Positions 16,820 through 24,881 of a stretch of 50,600 nucleotides of DNA are shown in pieces. The stretch's first letter is position 1; each line of letters opens with the position of its first letter. Where the stretch lies: positions 84,694 to 135,293 of the forward strand of contig NZ_HE611066.1 in NCBI RefSeq assembly GCF_000285595.1, given 5' to 3'. The stretch is from Kurthia senegalensis. Its GTDB lineage: Bacteria > Bacillota > Bacilli > Bacillales_A > Planococcaceae. The position numbers and the translations under genes were made by a program. The notes under the pieces were generated by a model that saw nothing but the letters and a program-made list of their open reading frames with translations, was not told the origin of the DNA and did not search any database.

Positions 16820-18039
16820 ATGGAAAAAAACAAATTCTTTCTCATTCCATTTATCGCGTTGTTCGCGATTGCCTTATTATTTTTAACAGCGCAAATTCCA
16901 ACGGCTAAAATGGAGCCAAAAAATTTACCAATCGCACTCGTTAATGAAGATGCAGGAGAAGTTGGTGCGACATTACTGAAACAATTGAAAAAAATGAGCC
17001 TACAACAATTCATTTTATTGAATATGATTCTGTAAAAGAAATGAAGGCTGCTATGAATGAGCGTGAAACGTACGGTGGGATCGTCATTCCGAAAGCATTC
17101 TCAAAACAACTAGCGTCACTTCAAACCGATGCACCGACACAAAGTACGTTACAGCTTTACATCAATGAAGGAGCAAATCCCGCACTTGCGACGTCTATTC
17201 AAACGATTCTCGAAAAAATCAGCACGCAACTAAATACGACACTTAGCGCACAAATCGCTGTCAAATTGCAACAAGAAACAGATGCAGCAAGCAAACAAGT
17301 CGCAACGCAACTTGAAAGTATGTTACAAATGCTACCGGCTGCCGCTGCTCCTCAAGCAGAAAATACATTCAAAACGTTACCAACGATGATTTCACTCGTT
17401 CAACCGAAATCCATTGCGATTTTAGCACAACCTGTCACGACGGAATTACTAAAAGTAAATGCCGCGGGTAAATTAACGAGCACCCCAACGGCTTTATTTA
17501 CGCCTGTATGGGTCGGTAGCCTACTCGGTGCTGCGATGCTATACCTCGCTTTAAGTAAGCGTTCATTTGCTGAAACACGCACAATGCGCAAGTTCCAAGC
17601 GATTCAATCACTCATTCCAATCGTTTATGGTTTATTTGCTGGCTTTATTATTACGTGGTTTACAACGTGGATTTTAGGTTATGAATTTGATTCATTTTTA
17701 CAAATCGCGCTATTCGTAAGCCTCGCTGTCACAGCATTTTGTTACATGATGTTAGCGACAATTAAATGGTTGAAGCTCCCAAGTGCTGTGCTATTCGCCT
17801 TGCTTATTTTCTTCGGTCTACCACTTATTCAAGTCGTACCCGAAATGGTTCCGCATTTTTATAGTGCATACATTTTACCGTGGTTACCGATGAAATTTTT
17901 AATTGAAGGATTGAAAGAACTTCTTTTCTTCGACAATTCTTTTATGAACCACAACACGAATGTCTTAATCGGCATCACCATCGTTTCGTTCATCGTTATT
18001 TGGCTTAAAAACGTTGTAACGAAAAAAAACGCTGCTTAA
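16820..18039 (+). CDS. YhgE/Pip-like ABC-2 family membrane protein (one-base frameshift)
   Basis: The first frame (16820-17035) begins with AGGGAG upstream and a membrane helix (FFLIPFIALFAIALLFLTAQ). It continues as ...NLPIALVNEDAG..., the typical YhgE/Pip or DUF3533 opening. The frame breaks at the A7 run 16988-16994; one additional A joins it to the rest (KNEPTTIHFIEYDSVKEMKAAMNERETYGGIVIP) and gives a 406-residue protein. An extracellular domain of about 180 residues with a helical Gln/Thr-rich part is followed by about five C-terminal membrane helices (FTPVWVGSLLGAAMLYLAL onward). Such proteins are thought to be permease components of export systems or envelope-stress factors, often under a TetR repressor. 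The substrate is unknown. Confidence 0.75.
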
Positions 18040-18044
18040 TTTCT

Positions 18045-18083
18045 AAAACGTTTCATGCGAATTCTACGTATGAAACGTTTTTT
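18045..18083 (+). terminator. Terminator of the ABC-2 family gene
   Basis: The stem AAAACGTTTCAT/ATGAAACGTTTT is followed by a T run, 6 bases after the stop. Confidence 0.8.
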
Positions 18084-18201
18084 GTATGAAGAATTTTTCT
18101 GTCACGAATTGTTCAATGATCTACGGAGGCTTTTTATGCATTGTGACGTTGAATCACGTTATAATAAGAAGGAATAGATAAAAAGGAGTGACTGCTGAGT
18201 C

Positions 18202-19272
18202 ATGTTATTACTTATAGGAGGAATCGTATTACTTGTCATGTTCGCATTGATGGGTTTAATGATGTTAAGCCAAAAGAAAATGTTAACACCTGAATCGGTA
18301 ATGGATTTCACAAAAAACAATGCAAAAAAAGGGAATGTTGCCTTAACTTTAAGCCAAGGAGGTCGTACAGTCGTTGAAGTAAACGGACAAATGCCCCTTC
18401 CCGTAGCGAACATCCCGAGTACGATCGTTGCACTCGCTTACGCACAACAAGTAGCGGACGGCACGATTCAACAAGACACGATGATTTCATTGAAAGAAAT
18501 CAATCGTTATCACGTACCCCGCCTTGAACTCGATTTGCATAAAGATTGGTTAAATGAAATACGCCGTGCGCACTTCCATAAAGAAGTTCCGCTTCACGAA
18601 ATTGCGAAAGGGATGATTGAACATAATTCGAATGCCAACATGGAATTTTTAATGCACTATCTTGGCATAGATGCCATCCAAGCGATGTTGAAAAAACTAC
18701 AATTAACGAAGCATGATTTACTTTATCCAACATCTAGTGCACTATACATCCCCGAAAAATATACGTTAAACGATACGGAGATGAATAAACTGTCGATTAT
18801 CGATTATCGTAAAAAAGCATTTGCCGTGCATAAAGAGTTAGCTGAAACTGAGCCTGCTTCTTCTGCTAAAACGACTGCTAGTAAATACGCTGTCGAAAAA
18901 TGGTGGCAAGACCGTCTACCGAAAGCAACGACACGTGAATACGTTTCGCTGTTGAAAAAATTAAACAACCGTGCCTTTTTCAGTGAAGACGTACTTAAAA
19001 CGATGGACGCTCTTTTTGCCGATACACTTCGTACACCTGAACTTAAAAAAGCAATTGCGACAGGTGGGCTCATAGCAGCCGGCACGAATCGCTCCGTTTC
19101 AACGATTTTGTACGCGACAGATGCGGCAAGTACGAAAACAGAACTTGCCTTTTTCGCTACGAATTTAACACCTCAAGAACATATGAAATTATCATTGAGC
19201 GTTGCAAACTTTGAAGCACGCGTCATCTCCGACCCTGTTTTCTTAGAACGCTTAAAAATGAATTTAGCTTAA
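18202..19272 (+). CDS. Membrane-anchored beta-lactamase-fold protein, probable pseudoenzyme
   Basis: This 356-residue protein has one N-terminal membrane anchor (LLLIGGIVLLVMFALMGLMML) and an extracytoplasmic domain resembling class A beta-lactamase/PBP-like serine hydrolases. The region that should hold Ser-x-x-Lys reads PSTIV (Ser73-Val76), so the Lys is missing. The SDN-loop equivalent reads HNSNAN (141-146). The KTG-box equivalent near residue 288 reads ATGG before a conserved-looking strand AAGTNRSVSTILYA. With both lysines lost, hydrolysis is unlikely, and binding or scaffolding of wall peptides is more plausible. The ribosome site AAGGAG is about 14 bases from the ATG, unusually far. 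It is monocistronic. Assignment to the fold rests on motif order, not on a search. Confidence 0.65.
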   Translation: MLLLIGGIVLLVMFALMGLMMLSQKKMLTPESVMDFTKNNAKKGNVALTLSQGGRTVVEVNGQMPLPVANIPSTIVALAYAQQVADGTIQQDTMISLKEINRYHVPRLELDLHKDWLNEIRRAHFHKEVPLHEIAKGMIEHNSNANMEFLMHYLGIDAIQAMLKKLQLTKHDLLYPTSSALYIPEKYTLNDTEMNKLSIIDYRKKAFAVHKELAETEPASSAKTTASKYAVEKWWQDRLPKATTREYVSLLKKLNNRAFFSEDVLKTMDALFADTLRTPELKKAIATGGLIAAGTNRSVSTILYATDAASTKTELAFFATNLTPQEHMKLSLSVANFEARVISDPVFLERLKMNLA

Positions 19273-19300
19273 GCGTCAAAAAAGTCGGTCCGGTGTTATG

Positions 19301-19341
19301 CCCTAAAAGTTAGAGTAAAATCTAAGTTTTAGGGTTTTTTT
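19301..19341 (+). terminator. Terminator of the beta-lactamase-fold gene
   Basis: A 14-base-pair stem with one mismatch (CCCTAAAAGTTAGA against TCTAAGTTTTAGGG) is followed by seven T. Confidence 0.85.
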
Positions 19342-19378
19342 ATTTTATGCAATGTTCTTTTTCCTTCATTTCGAAATG

Positions 19379-19438
19379 TGCTACACTAAAGTTAACAAAA
19401 GATTACGTGTTAACTTCCCTGCTGCAAGGATAGTTAAC
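19379..19438 (+). promoter_or_regulatory. Extended -10 promoter with three GTTAAC repeats
   Basis: TG-C-TACACT at 19379-19387 is an extended -10 element. Immediately downstream GTTAAC occurs at 19391-19396, 19409-19414 and 19433-19438, the last just ahead of the AAGGAG of the coiled-coil gene. Sites in the start region would suit a repressor, possibly the encoded protein itself. Confidence 0.5.
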
Positions 19439-19452
19439 GAAGGAGAAATTTC

Positions 19453-20262
19453 ATGGCTGATAAAACAATGGGCTTTAAAATTACAGAAGAAATGCACGAA
19501 AAAACAAAAAAAATCATTGAAGAAAGTGGCTTTTCAGCAAAAGAATGGCTCGAAAAAGCTGTCGCACTTTATCAAGTGCAACAAATGAAAGAACATACGA
19601 CCGAGTTTACGACCGATTTAAACGAACTCGAACATCATACACAACGTATTTATACGCTCGTTGCGAATATGATGGAACGCTCTCGTTATTTACGCGATCA
19701 AGCGATTTCAGATTCAACCGATTTAGTGAAACAAAAAGATGTCACGATTGCAAACTTACAAAAACAACTTCAAGAAAAAGAAACAGAAGTACAATCTGTT
19801 CATGCGGAATACGATGCACTTAATGATGAAATTGCTCAACTTGAAGCTCAAAATAAAGAAATTGCCGATACGATGGGTGACAAACAAGCATTAATCAAAA
19901 GCTATAGCGATAAAATCACTCAACTGGAAAATGACATCGCTGCTTCAAACAGTATGAGAAATGATTTTGCCGAATTGAAAAAAGAGTACGATAAACTGCA
20001 AGCGAACGTCCAACAACGCTTAAAAGAAGCGGATAAAGAAGCTCAAAAAGCATATCAATTAAATCATGACTTAGAACAGCAACTCGCTGCCATTGAAGAG
20101 CGTCATGCAAAAGATTTACAATACGTTAAAATGGAGCAACAAGCGTTGAAAAACAATGAACTCGTTGCGATGACACGTCAACACCAACAAGAAATTAACC
20201 AATTGCATGCGACATACAACGAACGCATCGAACAACTTTTATCATCAAAAGAAGAAAATTAA
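19453..20262 (+). CDS. Coiled-coil protein with RHH-like N-terminus
   Basis: This 269-residue, highly charged protein has a short N-terminal domain (MGFKITEEMHEKTKKIIEES then GFSAKEWLEKAVALYQ, about residues 6-42). Its strand-helix-helix pattern resembles ribbon-helix-helix DNA-binding proteins. From about residue 50 to the end it is almost continuous coiled coil (QKDVTIANLQKQLQEKETEVQ, QLEAQNKEIADTMGDKQ, and so on), with no membrane segment. GAAGGAG is well placed before the ATG. The layout of a small DNA-binding head with a long coil resembles KfrA-like proteins and some phage or plasmid accessory proteins, though no mobile element surrounds it. GTTAAC repeats at its promoter may be its own operator. 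Function is not assigned. Confidence 0.65.
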   Translation: MADKTMGFKITEEMHEKTKKIIEESGFSAKEWLEKAVALYQVQQMKEHTTEFTTDLNELEHHTQRIYTLVANMMERSRYLRDQAISDSTDLVKQKDVTIANLQKQLQEKETEVQSVHAEYDALNDEIAQLEAQNKEIADTMGDKQALIKSYSDKITQLENDIAASNSMRNDFAELKKEYDKLQANVQQRLKEADKEAQKAYQLNHDLEQQLAAIEERHAKDLQYVKMEQQALKNNELVAMTRQHQQEINQLHATYNERIEQLLSSKEEN

Positions 20263-20339
20263 TTTTTCATACAATAGGTTTAACAATCTAATAATGTGGC
20301 AATAGTATATATGTACTTTTCATATTCTTCTCTTTTTTG

Positions 20340-20373
20340 ACTATTAAGCGCCCCGCTTAATAGTTCTTTTTTT
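20340..20373 (+). terminator. Terminator of the coiled-coil gene
   Basis: The perfect 11-base-pair stem ACTATTAAGCG/CGCTTAATAGT with loop CCC is followed by TCTTTTTTT. Confidence 0.85.
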
Positions 20374-20380
20374 GTGTTTG

Positions 20381-20409
20381 TTTACTGAAAATTCTAACTA
20401 TAGTACAAT
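20381..20409 (+). promoter_or_regulatory. Promoter of the GNAT gene
   Basis: TTTACT (20381-20386) and TACAAT (20404-20409) are separated by 17 bases, about 33 bases before the gene start. Confidence 0.6.
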
Positions 20410-20442
20410 AAATGCATACATACAATGATGGAGATGAACTCT

Positions 20443-20982
20443 ATGAAACAACAACCGATTACGATTCGCCCAATTGAAGAAAAAGATTTACCGAAACTGT
20501 GGGAGCTTATTTATAAAGATGAAAATCCCGAATGGAAAAAATGGGATGCCCCTTACTATCCGCATTACGCCAAAACATACGATGCCTTTTTAAAAGAAAA
20601 AGAGCGCTGGGTTCGCGTAGAAGATCGCTATGCGATTGATTTAGATGGTCGCTTAGTCGGCACGGTAAGCTATTACTGGGAACATCGCGATTCCAATTGG
20701 CTTGAAATGGGCATTTGTTTAAATGAAGCCGAAAATTGGGGAAAAGGAATGGGCACAATTGCCTTTCGTCTATGGATGGACCACTTATTCCAAACACTTC
20801 CCCTCGTCCGTGTCGGCTACACGACATGGTCAGGCAACCAGCGCATGATTCGCGTCGGACAAAAATTAGGTATGCAAATGGAAGCACGTATTCGAAAAGT
20901 TCGTTTATACGAAGGGATTTATTATGATTCCATTCGAATGGGCATCTTGCGCGAAGAGTGGGAACAACAATTAAATAAATAG
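20443..20982 (+). CDS. GNAT-family N-acetyltransferase (RimJ/RimL-like)
   Basis: This 179-residue protein of the Acetyltransf_3 type starts MKQQPITIRPIEEKDLPKLW. The acetyl-CoA binding segment NWGKGMGTIAFRLWMDHLF is near residue 105-125, and the late motif NQRMIRVGQKLGMQMEARIRK is typical of the RimJ/RimL branch. GGAG lies 9 bases ahead of the ATG at 20443; two earlier in-frame ATGs sit on or before that site. It is a single-gene unit with its own promoter and terminator. Expected to acetylate an amino group of a small molecule or peptide; the acceptor is unknown. Confidence 0.85.
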   Translation: MKQQPITIRPIEEKDLPKLWELIYKDENPEWKKWDAPYYPHYAKTYDAFLKEKERWVRVEDRYAIDLDGRLVGTVSYYWEHRDSNWLEMGICLNEAENWGKGMGTIAFRLWMDHLFQTLPLVRVGYTTWSGNQRMIRVGQKLGMQMEARIRKVRLYEGIYYDSIRMGILREEWEQQLNK

Positions 20983-20984
20983 CA

Positions 20985-21018
20985 AAAACCCCTTCCAATT
21001 TTCGGAAGGGGTTTTATT
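20985..21018. terminator. Bidirectional terminator between GNAT gene and brnQ
   Basis: The stem AAAACCCCTTCC/GGAAGGGGTTTT has a short loop and T runs on both strands. It serves the plus-strand GNAT gene and the convergent minus-strand brnQ. Confidence 0.85.
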
Positions 21019-21030
21019 TTAGCAATGACG

Positions 21031-22374
21031 TTACATCGCTTTCTTTTTACCCGGGATACATAAGCCGATCACCATACCGACAATCGCTGGAACGAGCCAG
21101 CCTAACCCTAAGCTATAAAACGGTAAGACGTCTTTATAAAAATTAAGAACGGATACGAGTGGTTGCCACGTTAGAGCAGGCACATTGCCAATTAATGCTG
21201 CATATCCATCAAAAATACTTACACAAAATGTGAAAATCATCGCCGTCATGTAGACACTTTGTTTATGTTTAAACAATGGTGACGTTAAACCTAAAACGAT
21301 TAACACGATCGCAAGCGGATATAAGAACATCAGTACAGGTACGGCAAATTTAATAATATTCGATAAGCCGACGTTCGCAATGGCGAATGACACGATACAT
21401 AAAATTGTAACGAATGTTTTATAACCGACTTTCGGGAACACTTCATGGAAAAATTCACTACACGCTGTAATTAAACCGATGCTCGTTTTCAAACAAGCAA
21501 GCACGATAATAATCGCTAATAAAATCGCACCGTACGAACCGAAGTAATGTTCTGCGACTGCAGCAAAAATTTGTCCGCCGTTTTCAAACGTACCAATTGC
21601 GCTCACGCTAGAAGCACCCATATACGTAATGAGTCCGTAAATGATTCCCATTAAAATAATAGCGAAAATACCTGCTTTCCACGTTACGTTCGCAATTGAC
21701 TTCTTATCGGTAATACCTAAACGTTTAATCGAATGGATCACGATAATCCCGAATGCAAGAGATGCTAATGCGTCCATCGTATTGTATCCTTCTTTAAACC
21801 CGGTCATGAACGCCTCATTGACATACGTTAAGCTCGGTTTGACGAATGACCCCATCGGTGAAAATATGCTGACACAAATAAGGACAAATAAAAAAATTAA
21901 AAATGCTGGCGTTAAATATTTCCCGATATAGTCCATAATTTTCGCTGGATTTAATGAAAAATAAAAAACGATGAAGAAAAAGATGAAACTAAATAATACT
22001 AACCAAAGCTGACTATGCTCTGGTGAAATAAAAGGTTCAAATCCAACGACAAACGGTACGGTAGCCGTACGAGGAATCGCAAAGAATGGACCGATTGTTA
22101 AATAGAGCGCCATCGCAAAAACGACACCGAAAATCGGATGTACACGGCTCGCAAGGTCGCGTAACCCATTACTTCCTGATAACCCAATCGCTAAAATCCC
22201 TAAGAAAGGTAAACCGATCGCTGTTACTAAGAAGCCGATTAATGCTGGCCAAAAATTCGTTCCTGCAAGTTGCCCCATTTGAATAGGGAAAATTAAATTA
22301 CCCGCACCAAAAAACATACCGAAAAGCATCGTTCCGATAATGGCATAGGTTGAAAAAGGTACTTTCTTGTCCAT
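21031..22374 (-). CDS. brnQ: Branched-chain amino acid transporter, LIVCS family
   Basis: This 447-residue membrane protein has about twelve helices. Family features are the opening TYAIIGTMLFGMFFGAGNLIFPIQMGQLAG and the following GFLVTAIGLPFLGILAIGLSG, which form the sodium/substrate site region. Members import leucine, isoleucine and valine with a cation. AGGAG is 8 bases upstream of the ATG. It is transcribed alone. The leader of about 170 bases shows no T-box and only a weak CodY-like match, so regulation by branched-chain amino acids is plausible but not demonstrated. Confidence 0.92.
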   Translation of the reverse strand: MDKKVPFSTYAIIGTMLFGMFFGAGNLIFPIQMGQLAGTNFWPALIGFLVTAIGLPFLGILAIGLSGSNGLRDLASRVHPIFGVVFAMALYLTIGPFFAIPRTATVPFVVGFEPFISPEHSQLWLVLFSFIFFFIVFYFSLNPAKIMDYIGKYLTPAFLIFLFVLICVSIFSPMGSFVKPSLTYVNEAFMTGFKEGYNTMDALASLAFGIIVIHSIKRLGITDKKSIANVTWKAGIFAIILMGIIYGLITYMGASSVSAIGTFENGGQIFAAVAEHYFGSYGAILLAIIIVLACLKTSIGLITACSEFFHEVFPKVGYKTFVTILCIVSFAIANVGLSNIIKFAVPVLMFLYPLAIVLIVLGLTSPLFKHKQSVYMTAMIFTFCVSIFDGYAALIGNVPALTWQPLVSVLNFYKDVLPFYSLGLGWLVPAIVGMVIGLCIPGKKKAM

Positions 22375-22546
22375 TAAGTTACACTCCTACTATGAAATTA
22401 TGAAATTGATTATGCTACAAACAATCCGTTCGTAAATAATTAGTCATAATAATAGCAATATAAAACTTAAAAAACAAGATTAATTCAGAAAACTTTAGCC
22501 AATTTCAATCTTTTACGTTATTTATACGTACGAAACATGTAAATAC

Positions 22547-22789
22547 TTACAAAAATCCTTTAAAAATACCAAACGCAATGACGAAAATAAGTCCTGCTCC
22601 AATCGTGACGGCATTGACGATATTTCCTTTAAACCGCCATTCTTCAATCGCCAAAACGATGAAAAGTAGCGTCATCACGCCAAATTGTAGCGGTAATAAT
22701 TGAAAAGCTTCATTAATAAGAATGAAAAAAGCAAAGGCAAATGTAATGAGAATGAGTAATAATTTCGATAAGTGCAACGTCTCTCCCAT
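22547..22789 (-). CDS. Small membrane protein, DUF3953-like
   Basis: This 80-residue protein has three hydrophobic segments (about residues 9-25, 33-47 and 57-79), with the short charged turn IEEWRFKGN between the second and third. This matches the usual length and layout of DUF3953 proteins of Bacilli, but family membership is from memory of the pattern. AGGAGGG sits 7 bases before the ATG. It ends about 170 bases upstream of brnQ on the same strand without a clear terminator between, so read-through into brnQ is possible. Function is unknown. Confidence 0.6.
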   Translation of the reverse strand: MGETLHLSKLLLILITFAFAFFILINEAFQLLPLQFGVMTLLFIVLAIEEWRFKGNIVNAVTIGAGLIFVIAFGIFKGFL

Positions 22790-22992
22790 TCGGTATCCCT
22801 CCTATACATTTTTTCCTTTTATTCCCGTATACACATGAAATAAATCCTATTCATACATGATTATTCTTTCGTTATTCAATAAAAATAAGTCTATTTTATA
22901 AAAATGAAACAAATTTAGGTCTTATAGTATGCGAAATCCACCTCATATTTCGATAAAATCTATTTATTATAGACAATAAAGGTGGATTATAA

Positions 22993-23736
22993 TTGAAAAA
23001 ATTACGTAATGTAGCGTTTGCAGCACTGCTCGGCTTCTCTTTTTTAACAAGCTATGCAGCCGCTCCTTCAACTTCTACAACAACAACGACCGCACAAGCA
23101 AAAACACTGCATACTGTGAAACTTGCAAAAACGACTGATGGAGATACCGCTTCTTTCATTTATAAAGGAAAAACGATCAAAGTTCGCTTCCTTTTAGTCG
23201 ATACCCCTGAAACCGTACACCCATCAAAAGGCGTACAACCTTTCGGGAAAGAAGCGAGTAACTATACGAAAGCAAAACTAAAAAATGCAAAGAAAATCCA
23301 ATTAGATTTCGATAAAAATGGCTTTAAAGGCGACAAATACGGTCGTAAATTGGCATATGTCTACGTCGACGGAAAAGATTTAAACTTACAACTCGTTCGT
23401 AAAGGCTACGCGCGTGTCGCCTACATTTACTCACCAAACACGACAAATAAAGCAAAATATTTAGTCGCACAATCGAAAGCGAAAAAAGAAAAACTGCGTA
23501 TTTGGTCAAAATCAGGATATGTCACGACAGCTGGCTTCAATGCGAAGAAAAAAGCGAACGTGAAAAAAACAACAACGAAAAAAACAACAACGAAGAAAAC
23601 AACTTCTTCCAAAACGAGCACATTTAAAAACTGTACGGAACTGCGAAAAGTGTATCCAAATGGCGTACCAAAGTCGCATAAAGCGTATGAAGCAAAAATG
23701 GACCGCGATCAAGACGGCTATGCTTGCGAAAAATAA
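22993..23736 (+). CDS. Secreted thermonuclease with excalibur domain
   Basis: This 247-residue exported nuclease starts at TTG 22993, 8 bases after AAAGGTGG. A signal peptide (about residues 1-37, ending AQA-K) is followed by the staphylococcal-nuclease domain (about 40-175). Active-site elements are present: Asp in TTDGDT, Arg in KVRFLLVDTPE with its Glu, and Arg in YGRKLAYVYVDG. A Lys/Thr-rich linker (KKTTTKKTTTKKTT) leads to a C-terminal excalibur calcium-binding domain with Cys and the DRDQDGYACE loop. It should cut extracellular DNA and RNA in a calcium-dependent way, either for nutrient recovery or matrix turnover. It is monocistronic. Confidence 0.92.
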   Translation: MKKLRNVAFAALLGFSFLTSYAAAPSTSTTTTTAQAKTLHTVKLAKTTDGDTASFIYKGKTIKVRFLLVDTPETVHPSKGVQPFGKEASNYTKAKLKNAKKIQLDFDKNGFKGDKYGRKLAYVYVDGKDLNLQLVRKGYARVAYIYSPNTTNKAKYLVAQSKAKKEKLRIWSKSGYVTTAGFNAKKKANVKKTTTKKTTTKKTTSSKTSTFKNCTELRKVYPNGVPKSHKAYEAKMDRDQDGYACEK

Positions 23737-23747
23737 ATAATGTACAT

Positions 23748-23782
23748 AAAAACAGGTCTTCTTTACGAAGACCTGTTTTTTC
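23748..23782. terminator. Shared terminator between nuclease gene and mrpG
   Basis: The stem AACAGGTCTTC/GAAGACCTGTT (23751-23761 with 23767-23777) has T runs on both strands. It ends the nuclease gene, and the stop codon of mrpG (23763-23765) lies in its loop, so the mrp operon ends inside the same hairpin. Confidence 0.8.
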
Positions 23783-24140
23783 GTTGTTCTTTTTTCATTT
23801 GTTCGTAAATAGGTTTCAACTCATCTCGCTTCGTTCGCTCCGACGGTTGAACACCCGAAAAATAAGCAGCACGCGTTAATAAATGCCCGCCAATCGGTGC
23901 CGTTAAAAATAAGAAAGCAATGCCTAAAAGAATACGAGCATTGTAAGAATGCTCCATGAAGAGGAAGTATAAAAATACCGCAATTAATAAAAATAAAATG
24001 CCGAGCGTCGAACTTTTAGACGCTGCATGCGCGCGTGTATATGCATCGGGAAAACGATAAATACCGATGGCTGCCATCAAAATGAAAAACGTTCCGACAA
24101 TCATAAACAAACAAATGAGGCTACTTTTTAGAAGAATCAT
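23763..24140 (-). CDS. mrpG: Na+/H+ antiporter subunit G
   Basis: MrpG, 125 residues, is the last subunit of the Mrp cation/proton antiporter. It has three membrane helices, with the family opening LICLFMIVGTFFILMAAIGIYRFPDAYTRAHAASKSSTLG and a charged C-terminal tail (ERTKRDELKPIYEQMKKEQRKN). The RFPDxYTRxHAxxKxxTLG block is the MnhG signature. The start overlaps the end of mrpF by 20 bases, with AAAGGA upstream. The last codons form the arm of a terminator shared with the opposite nuclease gene. Confidence 0.93.
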   Translation of the reverse strand: MILLKSSLICLFMIVGTFFILMAAIGIYRFPDAYTRAHAASKSSTLGILFLLIAVFLYFLFMEHSYNARILLGIAFLFLTAPIGGHLLTRAAYFSGVQPSERTKRDELKPIYEQMKKEQRKNRSS

Positions 24141-24405
24141 CTATAATCTTTCCTTTCTCTAAAAACTTCGCAAACGAAATCGTCCCGATAAAAGAGAGTA
24201 CTGCTAACAATAAAATGATTTCTACGTAAAAAGCCGTATCCACAATGATTGAAAAAATACCGATTAATCCGATTAATGACACGCCAATCGCATCGAGTGC
24301 AATGACGCGGTCAATCGTCGTCGGTCCTTTTAATAAACGTAGCACGAGTAACAACAATGAAATGCCAATCACGATGCTACAAATAATCATCACGCCAAAA
24401 ATCAT
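24121..24405 (-). CDS. mrpF: Na+/H+ antiporter subunit F
   Basis: MrpF, 94 residues, has three membrane helices. The signature RLLKGPTTIDRVIALDAIGVSLIGLIG lies between the first two helices and is typical of the MnhF/PhaF family. It overlaps mrpE by 4 bases (ATGA) with GGAGGTG upstream, and overlaps mrpG by 20 bases. It is part of the hetero-oligomeric Mrp complex in the cytoplasmic membrane. Confidence 0.93.
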   Translation of the reverse strand: MIFGVMIICSIVIGISLLLLVLRLLKGPTTIDRVIALDAIGVSLIGLIGIFSIIVDTAFYVEIILLLAVLSFIGTISFAKFLEKGKIIDDSSKK

Positions 24406-24881
24406 GTTCTCGTCACCTCCATAATCGCTTTTTCAAAACTTTGCTGAATCGATTCAATGACTTCATCGACGTCCTCTAAATCAATCGCATGAATATAGAG
24501 CGTTTGCTGATCTTCGGATACGCTGACGACAATCGTTCCAGGTGTTAATGTAATTAAACAGCTCAACAACGTAATTTCCCAGTCTGATTGAAGTTTAGTC
24601 GGATAAGCGAAAAAAGCGGGTTCCATCGTTATTTTCGGACGTAGTGCATGACCGACAACGTCGATATTTGCCTTCCACAACTCGACGCAAAATAAGCCGA
24701 TGAGTTTGAGAATCGCCCACACTGTATACATGTAAAAACGTTGTTTAAACATCGAGCGCATCATCCAAATCATGAACAACCCTAATAAATAGCCGACGAT
24801 AAACGTTTGTGGAGAAAACGTATTCGCTAAAAACATCCAAACAAGCGCAATGAGCATATTTAATAACCATTGCAGTGCCAT
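24402..24881 (-). CDS. mrpE: Na+/H+ antiporter subunit E
   Basis: MrpE, 159 residues, has two or three N-terminal membrane helices and a C-terminal cytoplasmic domain. Family marks are ANTFSPQTFIVGYLLGLFMIW and the cytoplasmic ITLTPGTIVVSVSEDQQTLYIHAID block. The start codon follows the mrpD stop directly (TAAATG) with AAAGGGG upstream, which points to translational coupling. Confidence 0.93.
   Translation of the reverse strand: MALQWLLNMLIALVWMFLANTFSPQTFIVGYLLGLFMIWMMRSMFKQRFYMYTVWAILKLIGLFCVELWKANIDVVGHALRPKITMEPAFFAYPTKLQSDWEITLLSCLITLTPGTIVVSVSEDQQTLYIHAIDLEDVDEVIESIQQSFEKAIMEVTRT

Noticed and set aside
22375-22546. CodY box or T-box in the brnQ leader
   Set aside because: The best CodY-like match (around 22476-22490, TTAATTCAGAAAACT) has about five mismatches, and no T-box structure or terminator-antiterminator pair can be formed.
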